DNA from: JALHMQ01 sp964616395
Lineage (GTDB): Bacteria > Pseudomonadota > Gammaproteobacteria > Burkholderiales > Burkholderiaceae_F
Length of the DNA stretch: 39,179 bases
Assembly: GCA_964616395.1 (NCBI GenBank)
Contig: CAZTUT010000008.1
Span: 1 to 39,179 of the forward strand
Direction of reading: 5' to 3'
Numbering within the stretch: the stretch's first letter is position 1; every line of letters starts with the position of its first letter. Made by a program: the position numbers and the translations under genes. The notes under the pieces were generated by a model, which ran no database searches, was not told where the DNA came from, and saw only the letters and a list, made by a program, of their open reading frames with translations. Shown here in pieces: positions 7,125-14,622 of the stretch.

Positions 7125-8345
7125 TCAACGGTCCGGTGCCAGCCATCCGAGCAGCTGCTGGCAGACGGCGTCGCTGCCGAGCAGGTCGAGGTGGCTGCAC
7201 CCGTAAGCGATCCAGCGGCGATCCGGCGGGAACGCCAGCGCCAGCCGCGGATTGCGGTGCTCGCCCAGCGCGCTCGGCACCGGCACCAGCCCGTCGCCGA
7301 GCAGCCGGTGGCGCACCTGATCATCGGCTGCGCCGGTCGTGGCCGCGACGGTGAAGCACCGCACGCCCGCCGGCAACGGCAGTCCCACGCGCGGCGGCGG
7401 CCGGCCGGCAAAGCGATCGCGCCCCTGCCACTCCGCGTCCAGCACCAGGCCGTGGCGCAGGTCGGTAATGCCGGCGCTGCGGATCTTGCCAAGTCGCGCA
7501 AACGGCGCGGTGTAGGGCGTCTGCTCGAGCAGCAGGTCGATCCAGTGCCCGCCGCGTTCGAGCGGCGCGCCATGATGCGGTGTGCCGAGGAATACAAGAT
7601 TACGCAGCATGCCGGCCCAGGTCAGTCCCGCCGACTGCGCCGCATGATGCGCGCTGCGCGCCACCAGACCACCCATGCTGTGGGCGACGATCGTGATCTG
7701 CCGGACCTCGACCGGCCAGGCCGCGACCAGCGCTTCCAGCAGGTGCGCCAGCGCGTGGCCGTTGGTGGAGATATGCAGGCCGGTGTTGTACTGGAGATCG
7801 ATGCGGCTGGCCTGCAGCTGGCGCGCCAGCACGGTGCCATGGTCGTGTCCGTTGCGCTGCCAGGCGAGATCGGTCATGCACAGACCATGAACGAGTAGCA
7901 GCAGATGCGAGCTGGGCGCCGGGAAAGCCGCACCCAGCGACTCGCGACCCGGCAGCAGCGGCATGCCGTTTCGGCGCAGACGCATCGGGCTCACGAGCGG
8001 ATTGCCAGTGGCGGCCAGGTAATCACCGAGCACGCCGTTGAGCGCCGCCAGCAGTGCCTCGCGTCGCGGCGATGGTTCGAGCTGCCCCAACGCCGGCGCC
8101 ACGGCGCCGAGCGCCCGGTCGATGCCGCTGCCCACCGCGCGTGTGATGCCGCGAACGCTGTCGTAGACGAGCGCAGTGATGCCGGCCACCGCCCCACCCG
8201 TCCGCGGCCCGGCCAGCGCAAGCGGCCCGCGCGCGATCGTGCCGTGCAGCGCCTGCACCAGGTCGGTGATCCCGGTCACCGCATCGACGGCCAGCCGCGA
8301 GCCGCCGCGCAGGTCGGTGATGTGGTTGCTTGGTGTCGGTTTCAT
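7125..8345 (-). CDS. Lipase-like alpha/beta hydrolase (PGAP1/esterase type)
   Basis: This is a 406-residue alpha/beta hydrolase. An N-terminal region of about 140 residues contains glycine/alanine-rich amphipathic helices that may associate with the membrane. The catalytic domain then starts with LLLLVHGLCM, where HG is at residues 153-154. The nucleophile elbow AHSMGG puts the catalytic serine at about residue 223. NLVFLGTPHHGAPLERGG is typical of lipases of the PGAP1/GPI-inositol-deacylase-like group, and GDGLVPVPSALG near the C-terminus probably carries the catalytic Asp. I used the Met at 8345; a Met ten residues upstream (8375) is possible, and neither has a convincing Shine-Dalgarno. 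It probably hydrolyses ester bonds of lipids. It lies about 100 bases after the GT51 gene and could be co-transcribed with it. Confidence 0.83.
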   Translation of the reverse strand: MKPTPSNHITDLRGGSRLAVDAVTGITDLVQALHGTIARGPLALAGPRTGGAVAGITALVYDSVRGITRAVGSGIDRALGAVAPALGQLEPSPRREALLAALNGVLGDYLAATGNPLVSPMRLRRNGMPLLPGRESLGAAFPAPSSHLLLLVHGLCMTDLAWQRNGHDHGTVLARQLQASRIDLQYNTGLHISTNGHALAHLLEALVAAWPVEVRQITIVAHSMGGLVARSAHHAAQSAGLTWAGMLRNLVFLGTPHHGAPLERGGHWIDLLLEQTPYTAPFARLGKIRSAGITDLRHGLVLDAEWQGRDRFAGRPPPRVGLPLPAGVRCFTVAATTGAADDQVRHRLLGDGLVPVPSALGEHRNPRLALAFPPDRRWIAYGCSHLDLLGSDAVCQQLLGWLAPDR

Positions 8346-8447
8346 CGGTCGCGGACGCAGCGTGCCTGAGCGCATTGTGCGCCGTTGGCGCGGGCGGCAC
8401 CTGGCGTCGCCTTGCCGGCAGGTGGCAGGTCCATGGCCGGTGCCGGG

Positions 8448-9833
8448 TCAGTCGCGCGCAACCGGCTTGTCCGCGTGCGCGCCGCTTCGAACCGACACTG
8501 GACGATCCGCCTTCGCGGCGGCCAGCACCAGCGTCCGACGCGCCCAGCGCTCGCGCTCGGCCTTCGGCAGGCTGCGCATCTGCATCAGCACCGCGCGTGC
8601 GCGCTCGTGCTCCGGCGTGCCCGTGGCGAACTGCTGCTGATGCGCGGCATGCGGCGCGCGCAGGATGCCGGCCAGCCAGGCCGCCTCCAGCGGCGTCAAG
8701 TGCGCCGCACGCTTGCCGAAATACGCGCGCGCAGCCGCGCGCGCGCCGCACAGCCCCGGGCCCCAGTCGACCGTATTCAGGTACAGCTCGAGGATGCGCG
8801 GCTTGCCCAGCGTGTGCTCCATCTCCACTGCATACAGCAGCTCACGCAACTTGCGCGCCGCGCTGCGCTCGCTGCCGGTGAACAGCGTGCGCGCCAGCTG
8901 CTGGGTGATCGTGCTGGCGCCGCGCAGCCGAAGCGCCTCGCCCTCATCGGGCGCAAGCACGCGGGCGATCTCGGTCGGGTCGAAGCCGGTGTGCTCGTCG
9001 AAGCGCTGATCCTCGGCCGCGATCACGGCCGCCGGCAGCAGCGGGCCGAGCGCGTCGAGGCTGATCCAGTTCTTCTCGCCTTCGCCACTGAACACCTGGC
9101 GCGGGCTGCCATCGGCATGGCGGCAGGCGAGCGCAAAGCGGCCGTACTGCAGCCGCTCGGTGCCCAGGCCGCTGACCTCGAAGCGGTTGAAGCTCAGCGT
9201 GGTCGTGGCGCGAAACGACGGCAGCGTGAACCTGCCCTGCGCCTGCAGCGTGCCGTCGATCTGCGCGATCCGCGCCTCGGGGATGACATCGACCAGCGCG
9301 CGATACAGCGCCGACAGTTGCACCGACGGTAGCTGCCACTGCACGGTCACGCCGGTCGGCGCCAGCGTGACGACCGCGCTACCGGCGAGCGCCGCGTTGG
9401 ACAACCGCAGGTCGAGCACGTTGTTGCCCTCGGCACCAGCACGGCGCGTGATGTGCGCCTCGGTGGGCGGCAGCGCCACGCGCTGCGCGGCGATGCGGGC
9501 GTGATCGATACGGCAGGGCGCGCAGCGGACTACCAGCGTCTCGCCGTCGCGCGAGAAGCGCAGCGTGCCGATGGCGACGGTGATGCTGCGGCCGTCGAGC
9601 AGCCGCGTGCCCAGCGGCGAAGTGGCCAGCCGCAGCAGTCCGCTGACGTTGGCGTCAACGGTCACGCCGGGCAGCAGCCTCACCGGCACGGTCCAGGCGC
9701 CAGCGCGGCGGTCGAATACGCCGCTGGCGGCAAGCACGAACACGGCAGCGGCGATGGCCGTCACGAGTACCGCGCCGAACACCAGCGCGATACGACCGAG
9801 CCAGCGGGCCAGGCGGGAACGCGGCGACTTCAT
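8448..9833 (-). CDS. GT51-family peptidoglycan glycosyltransferase with large N-terminal extension
   Basis: This 461-residue, single-pass membrane protein (helix about 13-36) polymerises lipid II into glycan strands. The GT51 motifs are in its C-terminal half: AAEDQRFDEHTGFDP with catalytic Glu274, GASTITQQLART (305-316), RKLRELLYAVEME (328-339, second Glu), LELYLNTVDWGPGLCG (348-363) and LTPLEAAWLAGIL (379-391). There is no transpeptidase domain. Unlike MtgA (about 240 residues), it has roughly 220 extra residues between the membrane helix and the catalytic domain, predicted to be periplasmic and beta-rich. The start is ATG at 9833 with AAGGAC upstream; longer frames overlap the exosortase gene. 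It begins only 10 bases after the exosortase stop, so the two are almost certainly co-transcribed. That links local wall synthesis to the sorting system, though the functional link is inferred. Confidence 0.9.
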   Translation of the reverse strand: MKSPRSRLARWLGRIALVFGAVLVTAIAAAVFVLAASGVFDRRAGAWTVPVRLLPGVTVDANVSGLLRLATSPLGTRLLDGRSITVAIGTLRFSRDGETLVVRCAPCRIDHARIAAQRVALPPTEAHITRRAGAEGNNVLDLRLSNAALAGSAVVTLAPTGVTVQWQLPSVQLSALYRALVDVIPEARIAQIDGTLQAQGRFTLPSFRATTTLSFNRFEVSGLGTERLQYGRFALACRHADGSPRQVFSGEGEKNWISLDALGPLLPAAVIAAEDQRFDEHTGFDPTEIARVLAPDEGEALRLRGASTITQQLARTLFTGSERSAARKLRELLYAVEMEHTLGKPRILELYLNTVDWGPGLCGARAAARAYFGKRAAHLTPLEAAWLAGILRAPHAAHQQQFATGTPEHERARAVLMQMRSLPKAERERWARRTLVLAAAKADRPVSVRSGAHADKPVARD

Positions 9834-9843
9834 CGAACGTCCT

Positions 9844-11454
9844 TCAGCGGTCGTCGAGCGGGGTGATGACGGTGATGGCCCACCAGGGGCCACCGCCGCG
9901 CAGCGCGGCCCAGTACCAGGCCGAAACGTCGGTCCACTCGGTGGTGGCACTGGGACCGGCAGCGGCATTGACCGGTGACGGGCTTTCGGCGCCCGCGCGC
10001 GCTTCCGCGCCCACGTCGCCCTCGGCGCGCACGATGCGCTCGCACACGCGCAGTCGCTCCGCCGCCGCGCCCTCGCCGCGCTGGGCCACGAAGCACGCGT
10101 AGCGGCTTCCGTCGTCGGCGGTGCTGGCGCGCGGCGCCTCAACGGAATAGCCGGCGGCGCGGAAGCAGTCGGCGGCCGGATGCAGTTGCCGGGTTGCGTG
10201 GAACACATGCCGCAGCACGATCTGCTCGCGCCCCGCGGCAAAGCGGGCGATGACGCCGGGGAAGCGCGCGGCGAAGCGCGCATCCACCGGCGTCAGCGCC
10301 AGTTGGGTCAGCGGCTGGCCGCGGAAGCGGGTCGGCCACTCGATCGCCGCGCGGGCCGAGGCACGCGCCGCCGAGTGAGCCGGCGCCGTGGTCTCGCGCA
10401 GCATCTGCGCCAGCACGGGCACCGCCGCCGCGGCCAGACAGGCGCCGACGACCAGGACCCGCACCGCGGTCGGTGCGGGCGTGTTCGAGACAGAGCGCGG
10501 CGCGATCGCCGGCCCCGGAATCTGCGTGATGCGGACGATCGCAGCCACCGCCGCTGCGAACGCGGCCAGGCCGACCGCAGCGTGCGCCCAGGCCGGCGCC
10601 GGCAGCAGCCCCGCTTCGGGAAAAAAGAGCAGCACGTTGCGCAGCACGTTGGCGGCGAACACGATGGCCGCGGCCGCCAGCGCGTTGAGCGCGGTGCGGC
10701 GCGCTGGCGCATCGGCCAGGTACGACAGCAGCGCCGCTGTGAAGCTGCCGACCCACAGCATGCCGATGCCGGCGCAGGGCGCGTCGATCAGCACCGTGAT
10801 GTCGCGCCACACGAGCGCCGCGCCGGCCGGCTGCGCGGCAATGCCGAACAGCGCGAGCAGCGGTGCGGCCGCCTGCGCGGTGGCCACCCGCAGCGGATAG
10901 CCGAGATAGAACTGCAGCGACGCGATGATCGGCAGCGCCAGCAGCACGAGCGTGGTCAGCGCAGCACCGGCGCGCTGCGGCAGAGCGCCAGCCAGGAACA
11001 GCGCCAGCGCCAGCAGGCCCATGCCCGCCGCAACGAGCGGCGGGAGCCACGCCAGCACCACGGTCGACGCCAGCGCCAGCAGCGCACTCGCCATCAGCAC
11101 CGCGGACCGCGGCATCACCAGCCGCCGCGCATCGCGCGACACCATCGCCAGCACCGTGACGATGGCGAGCACGCCCCAGGGTTCGTCGGAGCCGTCGGTC
11201 AGGCGCCGCGCCATCCATGCGCCATGCGGCCACAGCGCCAGCAGCAGCAGACCCAGCGCCGGCAGCGGCTGCGCTTGCAGATTGACCAGCCGCGTGGCGA
11301 TCCCCGGCTGCGGCCCGCCGTCTGCGCTGCTGCGACCGCGACCCAGCGGCACCAGCGTGCCGAACAGCGGCAGACCCCCTGCACCGGCGCTGCCGACGCC
11401 GCCGGCGTAGCCAGCATCACGCACGATCACGCTCCGCGCCTTCGCCGCCGGCAT
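9844..11454 (-). CDS. Exosortase with C-terminal extension
   Basis: This is a 536-residue polytopic membrane protein of the exosortase/archaeosortase family. These cysteine transpeptidases cleave PEP-CTERM-type C-terminal signals after export. The catalytic residues are in order: Cys227 in DAPCAGIGMLWVG, Arg272 in ANVLRNVLLFF, and His291 in WAHAAVG. Roughly eight to ten hydrophobic helices run from about residue 62 to 310. A ninth or tenth helix near 331-350 leads to a soluble domain of about 180 residues (WPTRFRGQPLTQLAL... DCFRAAGY) resembling the EpsI-like partner domain fused to some exosortases. The start overlaps the upstream gene; ATG 11454 is used, with GTG 11463, 11430 and 11424 as alternatives. 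The only recognisable sorting substrate nearby is the VIT/VWA protein immediately upstream. No exopolysaccharide genes accompany it in this window. Confidence 0.88.
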   Translation of the reverse strand: MPAAKARSVIVRDAGYAGGVGSAGAGGLPLFGTLVPLGRGRSSADGGPQPGIATRLVNLQAQPLPALGLLLLALWPHGAWMARRLTDGSDEPWGVLAIVTVLAMVSRDARRLVMPRSAVLMASALLALASTVVLAWLPPLVAAGMGLLALALFLAGALPQRAGAALTTLVLLALPIIASLQFYLGYPLRVATAQAAAPLLALFGIAAQPAGAALVWRDITVLIDAPCAGIGMLWVGSFTAALLSYLADAPARRTALNALAAAAIVFAANVLRNVLLFFPEAGLLPAPAWAHAAVGLAAFAAAVAAIVRITQIPGPAIAPRSVSNTPAPTAVRVLVVGACLAAAAVPVLAQMLRETTAPAHSAARASARAAIEWPTRFRGQPLTQLALTPVDARFAARFPGVIARFAAGREQIVLRHVFHATRQLHPAADCFRAAGYSVEAPRASTADDGSRYACFVAQRGEGAAAERLRVCERIVRAEGDVGAEARAGAESPSPVNAAAGPSATTEWTDVSAWYWAALRGGGPWWAITVITPLDDR

Positions 11455-13522
11455 GCTTCGCACGGAGCCCGCGCCGCCGCATCCACCAGGTCAGTCCGCC
11501 GGCCAGTGCGGCCAGAAGCGCGAACTCGGGCTCGGGCGTGGCCGGTGCCGCGCCGACCGCCAGCTCGCTCACGCCGTCGGGCAGCGGACTCGGCTGCTCG
11601 ACCGCGCGGTTGACGCCGCCGGGATTGCGGATCACCTTGTCGACCGCGATGAACGACGTGTAGTCGGTCAGCAGGTTGTACTTGAGGCCGAGCGCGGTGA
11701 TCTGGCGCACCGCGTCGTCGCCGCCGCCGATGCGCGTGTAGTCGCCCAGCTCGGCGATGCGGCTGCGCGCCCACAGGTACTTCAGGCCCTGGGTCTCGCC
11801 GCCGCCCGCCTGCACCGCCTGAGCGATGTCGATCGGCAGCCGGACCGCGCCGCCGGCCGACAGGCCTTCGATCTCGATCGACCCGGCCAGTTCGCCACGG
11901 AATTTGCCCATCAGCACGATCGGCCGCTGCGCGAACAGATCGGGCACATGCGGGCTGTCGAGGTCGTAGGCGGCAAAGCCGCCAGGCTCGTCGTTGAACT
12001 TCACGCGGATGCGGGTCAGCACCGGCTGCTCGATGTAGCTGCGGAACAGGCGTGCCTGCTCGGCGGCGGTTTCCGGCTTGAGCACGAAGAACGGCTCGCC
12101 CTTGCCGGCGCGCGCCAGGCCGTCGATCAGGAAGCGGTTGACCGAGGAACCGATGCCGAACGCGAACAGGTTGGCGCTGCCGAGCTTCGCGCGTACCAGG
12201 TCGAAGGCTTCTTTCTCGACCGTGATGTAGCCATCGGTGATGACAACGAAGGTGCGCGCGCGGCCCAGATCGCTGGGCATGGCCAGCGCGCGGCGCAGCG
12301 CTGGCAGCAGCTCGGTGCCGCCGCCGCCGGTCTGGCCGTTGATGAAGCGGATCGCGCGGGCGATGTTCTCCTCGGAGGCGGGCAGCGACTGCGGATGCAG
12401 CAGCGAGTGGCCACCAGCGAACGGAATCACGTTGAAGGTGTCGCTCGGGCGCAGCCGGCCAATCAGATCGCGCAGCAGCGTCTTCGCGGTGTCCAGCGGA
12501 AAGCCGTGCATCGAGCCCGACACGTCGACGATGAACACGTACTCGCGCGGCATCACGTCGGCGCTGGTCACCCGCGCCGGCGGCTGCGCCATCAGCAGGA
12601 AGAAGTTCTCGTCGTCCGGCCCGGCGCCGCGCTGCACCAGCATGCCGGCGCCGATTACTGCGCCGGCGAGCCGGTAGTCGATGACGACATCGCGGTTGGC
12701 ATGTGCGCTGCTGGCGTCCAGCGTGAGCCGCGCTTCGTTCGTTCCGATGCCCGTCATGGCGATCGGATGCGTGGGCGAGCTGACGCTGGCAATCGGCAGC
12801 GGCGCGACCACGCGCGCCTGCAGCGCAAAGGCGTGTTTCGCCGCCACGCCGGCGCGGGTGAACGGCTGGGCGATCCACGCGTCGCGCTTGTGGCTCTCGG
12901 TCGGTGCCGCGGCCGCCCCCTCGCCGCCGGTACTGCCGTCAGCGCTGCCGTTGTAGCGCGGCCCGACGACCGTCGGAAACACGAAGCGATAGGTGCCCTC
13001 GGTCGGCACGAGGGTCTCGGTATAGCGCAGGTCGACCGCGATCTCGTCGCCCGGCATCACGTTGGCGATCGCCATCGTGAATACGTTGGGTCGCTGCTGT
13101 TCGAGCAGCGCCGCGCTCTTGCCCTCGCGCTTGGCCTGCGCGAATTCGGCGCGCGCCTGCTGCTTCTCGCGGATCTGCGCATCGACGACCCGGTCGCCGA
13201 CACGCAGCCGCAGTGCGTAGACCGCGGCGCGCGACGAGGCTGGAAACACATAGCGCGCCTCGATCGGCGTCTCGCCCTCGTTGCGGTACACCTGCGTGAC
13301 CACAACATCGGCGATGACGCCGCTGATGGTCACGTCGGCGCGGGTGCTCTTCAGCGGCAGCGCCTCGTTTCCGGTGGCACCGTCGACCACGAAGTACGGC
13401 GATAGCGTGCGGCTGCCGTCGGCGATGGCCGGCTGCGCCGCGGCGGGTTCGGTCATCAGCAGCGCGAAGGCTGGGGCGATCAGCGCGGCGAGCAGGCGCC
13501 GCCAGCGGGGAATGGGGCTCAT
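11417..13522 (-). CDS. VIT + VWA domain surface protein with PEP-CTERM-like sorting tail
   Basis: This is a 701-residue exported protein. The signal peptide covers residues 1-30. A vault/inter-alpha-trypsin (VIT) domain spans about 42-175, with GVIADVVVTQVYRNEG, PIEARYVFP and QQRPNVFTMAIANVMPGDEI. A von Willebrand A domain spans about 325-500, with the metal-site motif DVSGS at 333-337 and the conserved TDG at 429-431. The C-terminus has TPEPEF (662-667), a hydrophobic helix of about 14 residues ending WWM, then RRR, and a 17-residue charged tail. That is a PEP-CTERM-like exosortase signal. I chose ATG 13522 because GGAG lies six bases upstream. The stop overlaps the exosortase start. VIT-VWA proteins of this layout are targets of the 'proteobacterial dedicated sortase'; here an exosortase replaces the sortase. 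The ligand is unknown. Confidence 0.92.
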   Translation of the reverse strand: MSPIPRWRRLLAALIAPAFALLMTEPAAAQPAIADGSRTLSPYFVVDGATGNEALPLKSTRADVTISGVIADVVVTQVYRNEGETPIEARYVFPASSRAAVYALRLRVGDRVVDAQIREKQQARAEFAQAKREGKSAALLEQQRPNVFTMAIANVMPGDEIAVDLRYTETLVPTEGTYRFVFPTVVGPRYNGSADGSTGGEGAAAAPTESHKRDAWIAQPFTRAGVAAKHAFALQARVVAPLPIASVSSPTHPIAMTGIGTNEARLTLDASSAHANRDVVIDYRLAGAVIGAGMLVQRGAGPDDENFFLLMAQPPARVTSADVMPREYVFIVDVSGSMHGFPLDTAKTLLRDLIGRLRPSDTFNVIPFAGGHSLLHPQSLPASEENIARAIRFINGQTGGGGTELLPALRRALAMPSDLGRARTFVVITDGYITVEKEAFDLVRAKLGSANLFAFGIGSSVNRFLIDGLARAGKGEPFFVLKPETAAEQARLFRSYIEQPVLTRIRVKFNDEPGGFAAYDLDSPHVPDLFAQRPIVLMGKFRGELAGSIEIEGLSAGGAVRLPIDIAQAVQAGGGETQGLKYLWARSRIAELGDYTRIGGGDDAVRQITALGLKYNLLTDYTSFIAVDKVIRNPGGVNRAVEQPSPLPDGVSELAVGAAPATPEPEFALLAALAGGLTWWMRRRGLRAKHAGGEGAERDRA

Positions 13523-13546
13523 GGCGATCTCCGGTATCGGCAAGCG

Positions 13547-14410
13547 TCAGCGGGTTACGAACGCCACATCGACCGCCGCGCCGGGCAGTGCGCTGGGACG
13601 GTCGGGCGCGGCCGCGGTCGTCAGCGCCGCAACGGCGCCGGTAGCGTCGAGTTCGTAGTCGACCGACAGGAATCGGCTCGCGACGGTCCGACCCTCCGGA
13701 ATCCGCAGGCCGGCGGTCAACGCGCCGAGCCCACTGGCTGTACCGCCATGCGTGGCCGAGGCCAGCGCGCGGATCGGCTGCTGGGCATGCACCAGCACTT
13801 CGGCCGAGAAGCGCGCCGCGCGGTCTTGCTCCGCATCGGCCACCAGCGACAGCACCAGCCGGTGACGCTGCTCGCGCACCAGCACCGGCGCCGGCCGCGT
13901 CAGCGTGACCGTGATCTCCTCGCCCGGTGCGAGCAACAGGCTGCCATGCTCGAACTGCGCGAGGTCCTCGCCGGCCTCGATCAACTCAGCGGTCTTCGGG
14001 TCGGTATCGCCGCAGCCGGCGCCGTCCTCGTCGTCAGGCAGCACGGCCACGAAATCGAGCGGGCCGGTGACGACCGCAGGCAGCGGCACACGGAACAGCG
14101 CGTGTATCGGTTCAGCGCCGTCGTTGCGATAAGTCAGTAGCGTGTGCACGAGCGCATGCACACCATGCACTTCGACGGCAACGTGACGCGCCGCCAGCGG
14201 CAGCAGGCGGCCGGTGGTGGCGTCGAACACCGCCACGGTAGAGGCGGCTGGCGCCTCGCTGTCGGCAACGACCGGTACCGGCTCGGGGCGCGGCAGCTGC
14301 GCCGCGGCCGGCTGCATCACGTTGAGGCTGAATGCCAGCGGCAGCAGCTGGGCGGCACGCGTGGCGCCGTCGAGCATCATCGAAACCAGGCTGGCGGGAA
14401 TCGTCGTCAT
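13547..14410 (-). CDS. Exported stand-alone VIT-domain protein
   Basis: This 287-residue protein is hard to place by family name. Residues 72-175 have the hallmarks of a VIT domain: VEVHGVHALVHTLLTYRNDG, PIHALFRVPLP and LLAPGEEITVTLTRPAPV, matching the same blocks in the next gene. The first 38 residues resemble a long or atypical signal peptide ending AAA-Q. It lacks a VWA domain and has no C-terminal membrane helix or PEP-CTERM-like tail, so it is not an obvious exosortase substrate. The start at 14410 has GAGGAG about eight bases upstream. It is the first gene after creC, 24 bases before the VIT/VWA gene and about 100 bases downstream of the CreB-type site. It may be a soluble partner of the anchored VIT/VWA protein. 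Confidence 0.78.
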   Translation of the reverse strand: MTTIPASLVSMMLDGATRAAQLLPLAFSLNVMQPAAAQLPRPEPVPVVADSEAPAASTVAVFDATTGRLLPLAARHVAVEVHGVHALVHTLLTYRNDGAEPIHALFRVPLPAVVTGPLDFVAVLPDDEDGAGCGDTDPKTAELIEAGEDLAQFEHGSLLLAPGEEITVTLTRPAPVLVREQRHRLVLSLVADAEQDRAARFSAEVLVHAQQPIRALASATHGGTASGLGALTAGLRIPEGRTVASRFLSVDYELDATGAVAALTTAAAPDRPSALPGAAVDVAFVTR

Positions 14411-14508
14411 CGTCGTTCTCCTCGGTGAGGCTGCGAAGCGCAGCGTTGATCCGGGAGCCACTGTGACGAGCGCACGCGAAACGCCGAGGAACGGCGCGTG
14501 CGTGCTGC

Positions 14509-14524
14509 GTGAAAATCGTGTGAA
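14509..14524 (-). promoter_or_regulatory. cre-tag: predicted CreB binding site (TTCAC-N6-TTCAC)
   Basis: On the minus strand the sequence reads TTCAC-ACGATT-TTCAC, an exact match to the CreB/BlrA direct repeat TTCAC-N6-TTCAC known from E. coli and Aeromonas. It lies about 100 bases upstream of the start of the VIT-domain gene, on the same strand, in the only sizeable gap between creC and the exosortase operon. The CreB-like regulator is encoded 1.6 kb upstream. No convincing -10 element could be fixed by eye. Confidence 0.72.
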
Positions 14525-14594
14525 TCAGCGGTGTTGGCGATTGCCGGCCAGGATCGGCGACGGCCGGTGTCTCGCAGCCGTCAGCCCCCCGGCG

Positions 14595-14615
14595 CCAGCC
14601 GGCAATGCCGGCCGG
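14595..14615 (-). other. Hairpin just downstream of creC
   Basis: In the minus-strand transcript, arms at 14607-14615 and 14595-14603 form a 9-bp stem (one G-U pair) closed by a three-base loop (14604-14606). It begins 8 bases after the creC stop codon. It is very GC-rich but no U-tract follows, so it could be a weak terminator or an RNA-stabilising structure separating creBC from the VIT/exosortase genes. Confidence 0.35.
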
Positions 14616-14622
14616 CACGGCG

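Noticed and set aside
10180..11613. A 477-residue plus-strand open frame rich in Arg and Gln
   Set aside because: It is antisense to the exosortase, shows no domains and has shadow-frame composition.
13547..14410. PEP-CTERM-like sorting signal on the stand-alone VIT protein
   Set aside because: The C-terminus ends PGAAVDVAFVTR with no Pro-Glu-Pro motif, membrane helix or basic cluster.
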